Positions 1-7,846 of a stretch of DNA of 64,000 bases are shown here, piece after piece. This DNA comes from Egaibacter sp046050465 (lineage in GTDB: Bacteria > Pseudomonadota > Gammaproteobacteria > Burkholderiales > Burkholderiaceae_C): assembly GCA_046050465.1 (NCBI GenBank), contig JBJOPS010000011.1, positions 36,672-100,671 on the forward strand, read 5' to 3'. Within the stretch, counting starts at the first letter, position 1, and every line of letters begins with the position of its first letter. The position numbers and the translations under genes are program-made. The notes under the pieces were generated by a model, which did no database searches, was not told where the DNA came from, and worked only from the letters and a program-made list of their open reading frames with translations.

Positions 1-1099
1 GTGCTTCCAGATCTTTCAACACCGCCTTGCGGCAGTCGTAACGGTCCAGCCCACGATAAATTGCAGGCCCGTTTTCGTTGATCTTCGCGTCCAGCGTGAA
101 GATGGTGATCAGCGGCAACTTGTGCCGCTGGGCAACCTGGTAGTCGTTGAAATCATGGGCGCCGGTGATCTTCACGCAGCCGCTGCCGAAAGCCGGGTCC
201 ACATAGTCGTCGGCGATGATCGGAATCTGCCGGTCGCACAGTGGCAGATCGACCATCTTGCCGACCAGGTGCTTGTAACGCTCATCTTCCGGGTGCACCG
301 CCAGCGCACCATCGGCCAGCATGGTTTCCGGCCGGGTGGTGGCGATGTGCATGCCGCGCATCGGCGTACCGTCGGCGGAGGTCTGCGGGCCGTCGCTGAA
401 TGGGTACTCGATGTGCCACATGAAGCTGTCGCGCTCTTCGTTTTCCACCTCCAGATCGCTCACCGCGCTTTGCAGTACCGGGTCCCAGTTCACCAGGCGT
501 TTACCCCGGTAGATCAGCCCTTGCTCGTACAGACGAACAAAGGTTTCGGTCACGGTTTTGGACAGCTTCGGGTCCATCGTGAAGTACTCGCGGCTCCAGT
601 CCACGCTGTCGCCCATGCGGCGCATTTGCGTGGTGATGGTGTTACCGCTTTTTTCCTTCCACTCCCACACTTTGGCGACGAAATTCTTGCGTGCCTCGGC
701 CGGGGTAGGCCCCATGTCGTGGCGGCTGATGTTTTGCGCCTGCAGCTGGCGCTCCACCACAATTTGCGTGGCGATGCCCGCGTGATCCGTGCCCGGTACC
801 CAGACCGTGTTGTGCACCAGCATGCGGTGATACCGCGTGAGGCTGTCCATGATGGTCTGGTTGAAGGCGTGGCCCATGTGCAGCGTGCCCGTCACGTTGG
901 GCGGCGGTAGCTGGATGGCGAACGACGGCACATCAGCCTGGCTTTGGCCCGTACCGCGGGATCCCGCAGCCGCGTAGCCCCGGCGTTCCCACTCGGGTCC
1001 CCAATGGGCTTCCAGCGCAGCGGGTTCAAACGATTTGGACAGGCTGTCCAGCCCGGGTTGTGCGGACTGAGTGGGCAGGGTGGATGTCGATTCGGTCAT
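1..1099 (-). CDS. valS: Valine--tRNA ligase, N-terminal part (runs off the left edge)
   Basis: Class Ia aminoacyl-tRNA synthetase that charges tRNA-Val. Translating the minus strand from the ATG at 1099 gives MTESTSTLPT, then the valyl/isoleucyl signature PPPNVTGTLHMGHAF (HIGH box as HMGH) and PGTDHAGIATQ. The start of the CP1 editing domain follows, with TTRPETMLADGALAVHP. About 366 codons are visible; the KMSKS loop, anticodon-binding domain and C-terminal coiled coil lie beyond base 1. The frame is open to the window edge. The roughly 35-residue N-terminal extension before the Rossmann fold suits Burkholderiales ValRS. It is separated from the upstream oxidoreductase genes by a terminator, so it is probably transcribed on its own. 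Confidence 0.95.
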   Translation of the reverse strand, partial: MTESTSTLPTQSAQPGLDSLSKSFEPAALEAHWGPEWERRGYAAAGSRGTGQSQADVPSFAIQLPPPNVTGTLHMGHAFNQTIMDSLTRYHRMLVHNTVWVPGTDHAGIATQIVVERQLQAQNISRHDMGPTPAEARKNFVAKVWEWKEKSGNTITTQMRRMGDSVDWSREYFTMDPKLSKTVTETFVRLYEQGLIYRGKRLVNWDPVLQSAVSDLEVENEERDSFMWHIEYPFSDGPQTSADGTPMRGMHIATTRPETMLADGALAVHPEDERYKHLVGKMVDLPLCDRQIPIIADDYVDPAFGSGCVKITGAHDFNDYQVAQRHKLPLITIFTLDAKINENGPAIYRGLDRYDCRKAVLKDLEA

Positions 1100-1129
1100 G
1101 GGGTCACATCAGGTGCTGACAGGCGCAGC

Positions 1130-1168
1130 AAAAAAAAGAAAACAAAAACGGCACCCCAAAAGGTGCCC
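1130..1168 (-). terminator. Rho-independent terminator after the DUF2783 gene
   Basis: On the minus strand GGCACC/GGTGCC forms a 6-bp stem (1150-1155 with 1162-1167) with a 6-nt loop. A long T-rich tract follows (plus-strand A-rich run at 1131-1148). It lies downstream of the minus-strand monooxygenase/DUF2783 genes and upstream of valS, so it should insulate valS. Confidence 0.75.
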
Positions 1169-1257
1169 AACGCGGAGCCCACGAGGGCGCCGATACAAGC
1201 GGAAAGCTGGATTACGTGATTTTACCGGGGCCGCCCGGTGTGGCCTGGCGGCAAGGC

Positions 1258-1443
1258 CTAATTGAGTTTGCTGGCGGCGGCCAGACACTCGGCCAGCACT
1301 TTACCGTCGCCAATCTGGTTGGCCAGCAACAGTATCAACCGGGCGTTGAGCAGTTCAGACGCGTCGCGGTCCAGATTGGCATGAGCGTCCAGCAATTGCT
1401 CGTAGAACGTGTCGGCGTCACTGAGGTTGGGTTGGGTTTTCAT
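1258..1443 (-). CDS. DUF2783 domain small protein
   Basis: A 61-residue acidic, mainly helical protein (begins MKTQPNLSDADTFYEQLLDA) with no signal peptide or membrane segment. I recognise it as the DUF2783 family, whose members commonly sit directly downstream of FAD-binding aromatic monooxygenases, as here (33 bp after the 580-residue flavoprotein). Function is unknown; an accessory or stabilising role for the monooxygenase is inference from context. A terminator follows, so it is the last gene of the unit. Confidence 0.75.
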   Translation of the reverse strand: MKTQPNLSDADTFYEQLLDAHANLDRDASELLNARLILLLANQIGDGKVLAECLAAASKLN

Positions 1444-1476
1444 GGTGCTTGCTCCTGAGTTTTGTTGTGTTTGTAG

Positions 1477-3219
1477 TCACAAGCCCAGCGACTTTTCAAT
1501 CGCCTGCACCAGATCGCCATCCACCACCTCGCCGGTCGCCGCCAGGTAGCCGTCATGCCGCAGCAACGCCCAGGCGTGCCCAAACACGTGGCAGGCGCCC
1601 TGCAGATGGCCTTTGGGGTCGCGCACGTGTTCCTTCGCCTGTGCAGGCTCGTCCGGCCCCACGACCTGCACGCAGCGCACCGGCGCGGTGACTGCGAGCT
1701 GGCGAAGCCTCTCCACCGCAGAGGGTGACAGGTTGCCGAAAACCAGCACCAGCAAACGGCTCTGTGCCCATTTCAGCAGGTCGTTCACTGTGCCGGTACC
1801 CAAGCCGTCACCCCAGGCGAACGCCACGTTTTGCACCGATTGTCCGCCCGTGGGCTCACAGATGCGGGAGTGTGTGTAGGTATTGGCCACAGCCATTCGC
1901 CCGGTGTTGATCAACGAGCGGGCAAACAGATGCTGTCGGGCCAGGCTGATGGCGGCCTGGCGAAACACGCGCTCCATGCCGTCGGCTGGACGCAAAAAGC
2001 GGGCCGTACGGTTGGTCACCAGTACGTTTTGTGCGGCCGCTTCGTGGCGCTCGTCGTGATAGCTGTCCAGCAGGGCGGGTGCTGCGGTGCCGCGAATGAC
2101 GGCAGCCAGCTTCCAGGCCAGATTGTCGGCGTCGGCCACGCCGGTGTTGCCGCCACGCGCGCCGAAGGGGCTGACAATTTTGGCGGTGTCCCCCATGAAA
2201 AAGACACTGCCGATACGCAACCGGTCCGCACACTGGCTCCGATAGGCATACGGCCCCACCCAGACGATCTCACATTGCAGATCATCCCCAAACTGGCGGC
2301 GCAGGCGCTCGCGCACCTGCGCTTCGCTGCTGACCACGGTCGGGTCCGAGTTGGGCGCCATCTGGTAGTCGATGCGCCACACGTCATCGGCCATCAGATG
2401 CTGCCAGACCGAGCGGTTGTCGTTAAAGGGTGCCTCGATCCAGGTGTGGCGCTCCGTCGGTGGTCGTTTGCTGAAACGCACATCGGCGATGCACCAACGG
2501 TCATCGCCTTTTTTGGCTTTCAGCGTGGCGCCGCACCAGGCGTGAAACGGCGTGTGCGAGCCCGATGCGTCGATCACGTGGTCGGCCTGAATCCGGTAGC
2601 TGCCTGCCGGCGTTTCCACGTCAAGCGTGGCGAAACCTTTGTCTTGCTCAAAGCCCACCACCCGTGACTGCCAGCGCATGTCCACAATCGGTTCGCTGGC
2701 TGCGCGGTTCAGCTCGGCAATGCGCTCCACCAGAAAACCTTCGATGTAAAACTGCTGGATGTTGATGAACGGCGGCTGGGTGGAGAGCTGGAAGCTGCTC
2801 TGCTGGCGCAGATCGAACGAATACACCTCATCCTTGCCAGCGAAGGTGCGGCCCACGCTCCACTGGACGCCTTTGCGCGCGATGCGCTCGTAGATGCCCA
2901 GTTTGTCGAAAATCTCCAGCGATTTCTGTGTGTAGCAAATGCCGCGTGATGATGCACCCTTGACGCCTACCGTATTGTCTTCGTCCAGCAGCACCGCCTT
3001 CACGCCCAGTTGCGCCAGCGAACAGGCCAGCGTGAGCCCGGTGATACCGCCGCCCACGATGACCACGGCATGGCGCCGCACGGAGCCAGACTGGATGTCG
3101 GGTGGTTCGACGAAAGGGTATTCGGGCAACTGGTAGCCCGAGCCCTGCGTGAATTCATAACCGTTGGTGAACGCGACATCCGCAAACGCTGGCCCGGGTG
3201 TATGGGAGGTTTGTGCCAT
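1477..3219 (-). CDS. FAD-dependent aromatic-ring monooxygenase (MhpA/phenol hydroxylase-like)
   Basis: Class A flavoprotein monooxygenase, expected to hydroxylate an aromatic substrate with NAD(P)H and O2. Visible: the dinucleotide-binding motif VIVGGGITGLTLA near residues 53-65, the FAD ribityl motif FFMGDTAKIVSPFGARGG near 340-358 followed by GVADADNLAWKLA, and a C-terminal thioredoxin-like domain (about 430-580, with RLLVLVFG and GHAWALLRHDGYLA) typical of the phenol hydroxylase branch. Length (580) fits the family. A clear AGGAGA ribosome binding site precedes the ATG at 3219. It is followed by the DUF2783 gene and preceded by a VOC-fold gene, suggesting a short aromatic catabolic unit. 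The substrate is not determinable from sequence. Confidence 0.85.
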   Translation of the reverse strand: MAQTSHTPGPAFADVAFTNGYEFTQGSGYQLPEYPFVEPPDIQSGSVRRHAVVIVGGGITGLTLACSLAQLGVKAVLLDEDNTVGVKGASSRGICYTQKSLEIFDKLGIYERIARKGVQWSVGRTFAGKDEVYSFDLRQQSSFQLSTQPPFINIQQFYIEGFLVERIAELNRAASEPIVDMRWQSRVVGFEQDKGFATLDVETPAGSYRIQADHVIDASGSHTPFHAWCGATLKAKKGDDRWCIADVRFSKRPPTERHTWIEAPFNDNRSVWQHLMADDVWRIDYQMAPNSDPTVVSSEAQVRERLRRQFGDDLQCEIVWVGPYAYRSQCADRLRIGSVFFMGDTAKIVSPFGARGGNTGVADADNLAWKLAAVIRGTAAPALLDSYHDERHEAAAQNVLVTNRTARFLRPADGMERVFRQAAISLARQHLFARSLINTGRMAVANTYTHSRICEPTGGQSVQNVAFAWGDGLGTGTVNDLLKWAQSRLLVLVFGNLSPSAVERLRQLAVTAPVRCVQVVGPDEPAQAKEHVRDPKGHLQGACHVFGHAWALLRHDGYLAATGEVVDGDLVQAIEKSLGL

Positions 3220-3239
3220 GGCTGGTTTCTCCTGCCTTT

Positions 3240-3297
3240 TTAAGGTCTAAATCGGGCTCTAGCCCTCATGTAATATGCGTGAGTAGCTATGAAAAAC
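3240..3297 (-). repeat. Two-hairpin interspersed repeat, copy 1 (intergenic)
   Basis: Read on the minus strand it contains CATAGCTACTCACGC followed by GAGGGCTAGAGCCCGATTT. This is the core arrangement (TAGCTnCTnnCGC, spacer, AGGGCTAGAGnCC) shared with eight other copies in this window. It fills most of the gap between the VOC gene and the monooxygenase, so it may lie in their joint transcript. Confidence 0.7.
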
Positions 3298-3306
3298 AGA
3301 GCAAAC

Positions 3307-3960
3307 TTATTCTTCGCCTCTGGCCGTATATTCCGGCCGGTCGTTTTGTTGCGGCTTGAGCGCTTCGGCCACGCGGCCCGCCGCCCGGTCGTTGCGCCAC
3401 TGCTCCTTGCGTGCGCTCCATTCGGCCAGGCGTGCGTGCGCAGTTTTACTTTCCTGGAGCATCTGGAATTCGTCAGCCACCTGAGCCGACAGCTCCAGGC
3501 GCACGCCATTGGGGTCGAAAAAGTAGATGCTTTTGAAGATGTGGTGATCGGTGACCCCCAGCACTTTCACGCCGTGCGCAAGCAGTCGCGCCTTCATGGC
3601 TTCCAGTTCGGCAATGGTGTTCACGCGAAAAGCCACATGGTTCACCCAGGCTGGCGTGTTGGGCGAGGGCAGGGCAGCTTCGTCGTCGCCCAGGTCAAAA
3701 AAGGCGATGAACGAACCGTCCTGCAGTCTGAAAAAGAAGTGGGTGTAGGGGCAATATTCACCCGTGCTGGGCACGTAGTCGCTCTGGATGATGTGATACA
3801 TCGGCAGGCCCAGAATGTCTTCGTAAAAGTGGCGGGTTTCCTCCGCATCTTTGGCGCGATAGGCGTAGTGGTGGAGTTGCTGAATGGGCGCCGGCGCGGG
3901 CAGCGAGGCGGGGTTTTTCAAAACGGCGGCCATATCAGTCTCCAATCCTTGTGAATTCAC
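3307..3960 (-). CDS. VOC-family (glyoxalase/extradiol dioxygenase-like) protein
   Basis: Vicinal oxygen chelate superfamily protein of 217 residues. Candidate metal ligands are His30/His31 (LHHYAYR), a second His in WVNHVAFRV (about residue 107) and Glu in NGVRLEL (about 151), the H-H-E pattern of the fold. FYFDPNG-like features (IYFFDPNGVRLEL) support a glyoxalase/dioxygenase-like active site. The last 50 residues are a charged Lys/Arg/Glu-rich extension. An internal ATG at 3933 (MAAVLKN) is an alternative start. It precedes the flavin monooxygenase on the same strand; ring cleavage of the hydroxylated product is a plausible but unproven role. Confidence 0.75.
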   Translation of the reverse strand: MNSQGLETDMAAVLKNPASLPAPAPIQQLHHYAYRAKDAEETRHFYEDILGLPMYHIIQSDYVPSTGEYCPYTHFFFRLQDGSFIAFFDLGDDEAALPSPNTPAWVNHVAFRVNTIAELEAMKARLLAHGVKVLGVTDHHIFKSIYFFDPNGVRLELSAQVADEFQMLQESKTAHARLAEWSARKEQWRNDRAAGRVAEALKPQQNDRPEYTARGEE

Positions 3961-4186
3961 TTATACGTAACGCGTTTACTATATCGTAATCAGAGTGGCA
4001 TGATGATTGTGGCGCCGGGTTCTTATTGAGAATGGTTATCAACAATTGCAAGTCGATAGATATTGGCAATTCGTGGCATTGAGGGTCTCAATTAGACGAA
4101 GCCGCTTATCTGGGCTACGCTGATGTGTCTTTGGCCCTCGGGCTTAAAGCAAAAGCGTTTGTTTTTTCAACCACTAGGAGAATTCC
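3961..4186. promoter_or_regulatory. Divergent promoter region with candidate operators
   Basis: This gap between the minus-strand VOC gene and the plus-strand rubrerythrin gene holds three symmetric elements. GTAACGCGTTTAC (3967-3979) lies just upstream of the VOC gene. TTGAGAATGGTTATCAA (4026-4042) is an imperfect palindrome resembling a Fur-type box. TTGAGGGTCTCAA (4079-4091) is a 13-bp inverted repeat. A Fur- or peroxide-responsive operator would suit the rubrerythrin operon, but regulator identities are inference. Confidence 0.4.
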
Positions 4187-4609
4187 ATGGCAGCACTCAA
4201 AGGCTCCAAGACGGAAGACAACCTGAAAGCCGCCTTCGCAGGCGAGTCACAGGCCAACCGCCGTTATTTGTATTTCGCAAACAAGGCCGACGTTGAAGGT
4301 CAGCCAGACGTGGCAGCGCTGTTCCGCTCCACAGCTGAAGGCGAAACCGGCCATGCGCACGGTCACCTGGAATGGCTGGAGACCTGTGGCGACCCTGCCA
4401 CCGGCCTGCCATTTGGCAGCACCCGTGACAACCTCAAGTCTGCAGTTGCAGGCGAGACCCATGAGTACACCGACATGTATCCCGGCATGGCTAAAACCGC
4501 CCGCACCGAAGGTCATGACGAAGTGGCTGACTGGTTTGAGACGCTGGCCAAGGCCGAGCGTTCACACGCCAATCGGTATGCCAAGGCTTTGGCAGAACTG
4601 GCCGATTAA
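4187..4609 (+). CDS. Rubrerythrin (short form without rubredoxin domain)
   Basis: Ferritin-like di-iron protein of 140 residues, normally a peroxide scavenger. Helical repeats carry the ligand motifs AAFAGESQANRRYLYFA, TAEGETGHAHGH, AVAGETHEYTDMYP and AKAERSHANRYAKAL, giving the expected Glu/His set. The usual C-terminal rubredoxin domain (two CxxC knuckles) is absent, so an external electron donor would be needed. A good AGGAG ribosome binding site precedes the ATG. It leads a three-gene operon with a cysteine-rich Fe-S protein and a DUF3501 protein. Confidence 0.92.
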   Translation: MAALKGSKTEDNLKAAFAGESQANRRYLYFANKADVEGQPDVAALFRSTAEGETGHAHGHLEWLETCGDPATGLPFGSTRDNLKSAVAGETHEYTDMYPGMAKTARTEGHDEVADWFETLAKAERSHANRYAKALAELAD

Positions 4610-4702
4610 TTCGCCCTGATTCGTCCGTGTTGGGCGTTGCCCGCAGCGCCCAATGCAGAAGATTCAAGAACAAATTTCCAAGACCATCTACGAGGCTTCA
4701 AT

Positions 4703-6064
4703 ATGGCACGCGAAGGTAATCTGTCAGCTCCCACCCGCCACCCCATCGACTGGAAAGGCCCGGACTACTACAACGAAGAAGCCACCTTTCACGAGATGGA
4801 GCGCATCTTCGACATCTGCCATGGCTGTCGCCGCTGCGTGAGCCTGTGCGGCTCGTTCCCCACGCTGTTTGACCTGGTGGACGAGAGCAAGACGATGGAG
4901 GTCGATGGTGTTGACAAAAAGGATTACTGGAAAGTGGTGGACCAGTGTTACCTGTGTGACCTGTGCTACATGACCAAGTGCCCCTACGTGCCGCCGCACG
5001 AGTTCAACCTGGACTTTCCGCACACCATGCTTCGCGCCAAGGCCATCAAGTTCAAAAAGGGCGATGTGGGTTTCGGCGAGAAGCTGCTGGCGTCTACAGA
5101 TGTGCATGGCTCATTGGCGGGCATTCCCATCGTGGTGCAGGCCGTGAATGCCGTTAACAAAACCGCGGCGGCCCGTAGCGTCATGGAATCGACCCTGGGT
5201 GTGGACAAGGATGCCTGGCTGCCTGCGCTGGCCACTAAAAAATTCCGCTCGGGCACGCCCAAAGCCAAGGCCACCGTGGTGAAGGATGGTGAGAAGACGC
5301 CGGGCAAGGTGGCCATTTTCTCGACCTGCTACATCAACTACAACGAGCCCGGCATCGGGCTGGATTTGCTCAAGGTGCTGGATCACAACGACGTGCCTTA
5401 TGTCATTGTGGACAAGGAAAAATGTTGTGGCATGCCCAAGCTGGAGCTGGGCGATCTGGAGTCGGTTAATGCCAGCAAAGAGGCCAACATGCCGGTGCTG
5501 GCCCGCTACGCGAAAGAGGGGTATGCCATTCTCGCGGCTGTGCCCAGCTGCGCGCTGATGTTCAAGCAGGAAATCCCGCTGATGTATCCAGATGAGACTG
5601 ATGTGCAGTTGGTCAAGGAATCCATGTGGGATCCGTTTGAGTACATGATGCAACGCAAGCGCGATGGTTTGCTGAAGGTTGATTTTCCGGTAGCCCTGGG
5701 CAAAATCAGTTACCAGATTCCCTGCCATGGCCGGGTCCAAAACATTGGCAAAAAAACCGAAGAAATGCTCAAGATGGTGCCCGGTACCAGTGTGCACACG
5801 CATGAGCGCTGCTCGGGTCACGCGGGTACCTTCGGTGTGAAGAAGGCCACGCACCAGCAGGCCATGAAAATTGGCAAACCCCTGTTCAAGGCCATGGCCA
5901 ACCACAAGGACGGTGGCCTGCCCGACGTGATCAGCAGTGACTGCCCGCTGGGCGGGCACCATATAGCGCAAGGCTTTGAGATGAACGACCTGGCAAATGG
6001 ACAAGGGTTGCCGCCGCAAAAACACCCGCTGACACTGATCCGAGAGGCTTACGGATTGAAGTAA
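4703..6064 (+). CDS. (Fe-S)-binding protein, heterodisulfide reductase-related (CCG domains)
   Basis: 453 residues from the ATG at 4703, chosen because GAGG lies 7 nt upstream and the protein then starts MAREGNLSAPT; an upstream ATG at 4637 lacks support. The N-terminal third holds two ferredoxin-like clusters (CHGCRRCVSLC and CYLCDLCYMTKCPY) for [4Fe-4S] binding. The C-terminal part carries two CCG-type domains (YINY, KCCGMPKLE, CHGRVQ, CSGHAG) as in HdrB/GlcF/GlpC subunits. It could pass electrons to the adjacent rubrerythrin, which lacks its own rubredoxin; that is inference. No transmembrane segments are seen. Confidence 0.85.
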   Translation: MAREGNLSAPTRHPIDWKGPDYYNEEATFHEMERIFDICHGCRRCVSLCGSFPTLFDLVDESKTMEVDGVDKKDYWKVVDQCYLCDLCYMTKCPYVPPHEFNLDFPHTMLRAKAIKFKKGDVGFGEKLLASTDVHGSLAGIPIVVQAVNAVNKTAAARSVMESTLGVDKDAWLPALATKKFRSGTPKAKATVVKDGEKTPGKVAIFSTCYINYNEPGIGLDLLKVLDHNDVPYVIVDKEKCCGMPKLELGDLESVNASKEANMPVLARYAKEGYAILAAVPSCALMFKQEIPLMYPDETDVQLVKESMWDPFEYMMQRKRDGLLKVDFPVALGKISYQIPCHGRVQNIGKKTEEMLKMVPGTSVHTHERCSGHAGTFGVKKATHQQAMKIGKPLFKAMANHKDGGLPDVISSDCPLGGHHIAQGFEMNDLANGQGLPPQKHPLTLIREAYGLK

Positions 6065-6091
6065 GCCGCATCATCTGAAATAGAGAACATC

Positions 6092-6682
6092 ATGCAAACC
6101 ACCGGACACATCACCATCGAGAGCCTCATGTCGCTTGAGGCCTACAGTAAATACCGCAAGGAGCACAAGCCCTTCATCATTGCGCACCGCAAGCTGCGCA
6201 GTGTTGGCCTGGGTGAACACATCAACCTGCAGTTTGAGAGCGAGACCACCATTCGCTACCAGATTCAGGAGATGTTGCGCATCGAGAAAATCTTTGAAGA
6301 AGAGGGCATTCAGCAGGAGCTGGATGCCTACGTGCCGCTGATGCCCGACGGCAGCAACTGGAAGGCCACCATGCTGCTGGAATACCCCGACGTGAACGAG
6401 CGCAAGCGTGAGCTGGCTCGCCTGATTGGCGTGGAAGACCACATGTTCGTTGAGGTGGAAGGGCACAACCGCGTGTACGCCATTGCTGACGAAGATCTGG
6501 AGCGGGAGAACGACGAGAAAACCTCTGCTGTTCACTTTGTGCGGTTCGAGCTGACGCCTGCCATGTGCGCCGCTGTGAAAGCGGGTGCCAGCGTCAAGCT
6601 GGGTTGTGACCACACCAACTACCCGGCGCACACCACGATTGCACCGGAGACGCTGGCTTCATTTGCAGGCGACCTGAGATAG
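6092..6682 (+). CDS. DUF3501 family protein
   Basis: A 196-residue soluble protein beginning MQTTGHITIESLMSLEAYSK. It has the conserved stretches RSVGLGEHINLQFESE, ETTIRYQIQEMLRIEKIFEE and KLGCDHTNYPAHTTI that I associate with DUF3501. The family is of unknown function and repeatedly sits beside rubrerythrin and this type of Fe-S protein. It is the last gene of the operon (27 bp gap) and is followed by a terminator. No catalytic motif is recognised. Confidence 0.85.
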   Translation: MQTTGHITIESLMSLEAYSKYRKEHKPFIIAHRKLRSVGLGEHINLQFESETTIRYQIQEMLRIEKIFEEEGIQQELDAYVPLMPDGSNWKATMLLEYPDVNERKRELARLIGVEDHMFVEVEGHNRVYAIADEDLERENDEKTSAVHFVRFELTPAMCAAVKAGASVKLGCDHTNYPAHTTIAPETLASFAGDLR

Positions 6683-6719
6683 GGCGGCATCAGAGCGAAC
6701 GCGCGCGCTTTCACGATAA

Positions 6720-6750
6720 TGAAGGCTTCCTCGCGAAGCCTTTCTTGTTC
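6720..6750 (+). terminator. Rho-independent terminator of the rubrerythrin operon
   Basis: A perfect 8-bp stem AAGGCTTC/GAAGCCTT (6722-6729 with 6735-6742), 5-nt loop, followed by TTCTTGTTC. It lies 38 bp after the DUF3501 stop. Confidence 0.75.
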
Positions 6751-6770
6751 CGCTCCATTTCATGGCTGCC

Positions 6771-7556
6771 ATGCTGTTTCTTCTTTCTCCTGCCAAATCG
6801 CTTGACTATGAAACACCCCTGGGGGAGGTGCCGCACACGCTGCCGCTGTTCGTCAAACAATCCACACAGCTCATCAAGCTGCTGCGGCAACAATCGGTGC
6901 AGGACATTTCAGAACTGATGGATTTGAGCGAGGCCCTGTCCACACTGAATGTGAAGCGCTACAAGGCATGGCGGCCGAAGTTCACTGCAGACAACGCGAA
7001 GCAGGCCGTGCTGGCCTTTGATGGCGACGTGTATGGCGGGCTGGATGCCAAAACACTCAAGACCAGAGACCTGGCCTGGGCGCAGGACCATGTACGCATC
7101 CTGAGTGGCCTGTACGGTGTATTGCGTCCGCTGGACTGGATGCAACCCTACCGGCTGGAGATGGGCACGCGGCTGGCCAACCCGGGTGGCAGCAACCTGT
7201 ACAGGTTCTGGGGTTCGCAGATTTCGGAATTCCTGAATCAGGAGCTGGCCGCTGACAAAACGCACAAAACGCACAAAACGCCGGTGGTGGTCAATCTGGC
7301 GTCACAGGAGTATTTCAAGGCGGTTGATCTCAAGGTGCTCAAGGCCCGCGTAGTGGAGTGTGTATTTGAAGAATACAAAAACGGACAGTACAAGGTTATC
7401 AGCTTCATGGCCAAACGCGCGCGTGGCCTGATGGCGCGATACGCGGTGACGCACCACATCACCACCGTGGAAAAGCTCAGGGCGTTCGATCTGGAAGGTT
7501 ACGCATTCGCACCGGTGGTGTCGCACGCAGATCGACTGGTGTTTCGTCGAAAGTAG
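6771..7556 (+). CDS. yaaA: Peroxide stress protein YaaA (DUF328/UPF0246)
   Basis: 261 residues from the ATG at 6771 (MLFLLSPAKSLDYETPLGEV), aligning with the E. coli start MLILISPAKTLDY; an ATG 9 bp upstream would add three residues. Family signatures: SPAKSLDYE, YKAWRPKF, AFDGDVYGGLDA, LSGLYGVLRPLDWMQPYRLEMGT and VNLASQEYF near the C terminus. YaaA limits intracellular iron and oxidative DNA damage under peroxide in E. coli. Its position next to a rubrerythrin operon is suggestive. A short in-frame tandem KTH-KTH-KTP (7258-7281) sits in a surface-type loop. Its stop codon lies in the loop of a strong hairpin. Confidence 0.93.
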   Translation: MLFLLSPAKSLDYETPLGEVPHTLPLFVKQSTQLIKLLRQQSVQDISELMDLSEALSTLNVKRYKAWRPKFTADNAKQAVLAFDGDVYGGLDAKTLKTRDLAWAQDHVRILSGLYGVLRPLDWMQPYRLEMGTRLANPGGSNLYRFWGSQISEFLNQELAADKTHKTHKTPVVVNLASQEYFKAVDLKVLKARVVECVFEEYKNGQYKVISFMAKRARGLMARYAVTHHITTVEKLRAFDLEGYAFAPVVSHADRLVFRRK

Positions 7557-7574
7557 CCTTTTCGACGAAACACC
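7538..7574 (+). terminator. Perfect 15-bp hairpin spanning the yaaA stop codon
   Basis: 7538-7552 (GGTGTTTCGTCGAAA) is exactly complementary to 7560-7574, with a 7-nt loop (7553-7559) containing the TAG stop of yaaA. There is no T tract, so it may be a mRNA 3'-end stabiliser or a factor-dependent end, not a classic intrinsic terminator. Confidence 0.6.
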
Positions 7575-7694
7575 GCTTGATACTGGTAGTCGCCACGTTT
7601 TCGGATCACAGACATGAACACCTCTTGAAGTTGAGTGTGTCAAATTTGTGCCAAAAACCCTTTCTGCGATACTCTGCAACTTATGAGCCAAATA

Positions 7695-7731
7695 AAAAAT
7701 CCTTCTAAATCAGAGACTTAGAAGGATTTTT
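7695..7731 (-). terminator. Terminator of tRNA-Val
   Basis: A 13-bp stem AAAATCCTTCTAA / TTAGAAGGATTTT (7696-7708 with 7718-7730) with a 9-nt loop, flanked by A/T runs on both sides. It starts 3 nt beyond the tRNA 3' end on the minus strand, so it terminates the tRNA transcript. The flanking T/A tracts would let it work in both directions. Confidence 0.8.
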
Positions 7732-7733
7732 AT

Positions 7734-7808
7734 TGGTGGGCAGTGCAAGTTTCGAACTTGCGACCCCTGCAGTGTGAATGCAGTGCTCTACCCCTGAGCT
7801 AACCGCCC
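7734..7808 (-). tRNA. tRNA-Val, anticodon CAC
   Basis: 75 nt on the minus strand including encoded CCA. The acceptor stem GGGCGGT pairs with ACTGCCC (one G-U). The D arm contains TAGCTCAGGGGTAGAGC. The anticodon stem CTGCA/TGCAG encloses loop TTCACAC, giving anticodon CAC (reads GUG). The T arm has GTTCGAA. A CATAAT -10-like hexamer lies about 26 bp upstream (plus-strand 7834-7839). A strong terminator follows. Confidence 0.95.
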
Positions 7809-7846
7809 TGAATCTGTTTCAGGAAAGCCCCGGATTATGCCACAGG

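Noticed and set aside
7258..7281. Tandem 9-bp repeat in yaaA encoding KTH-KTH-KTP
   Set aside because: Only two and a half units; ordinary slippage in a loop, reported only within the gene entry.
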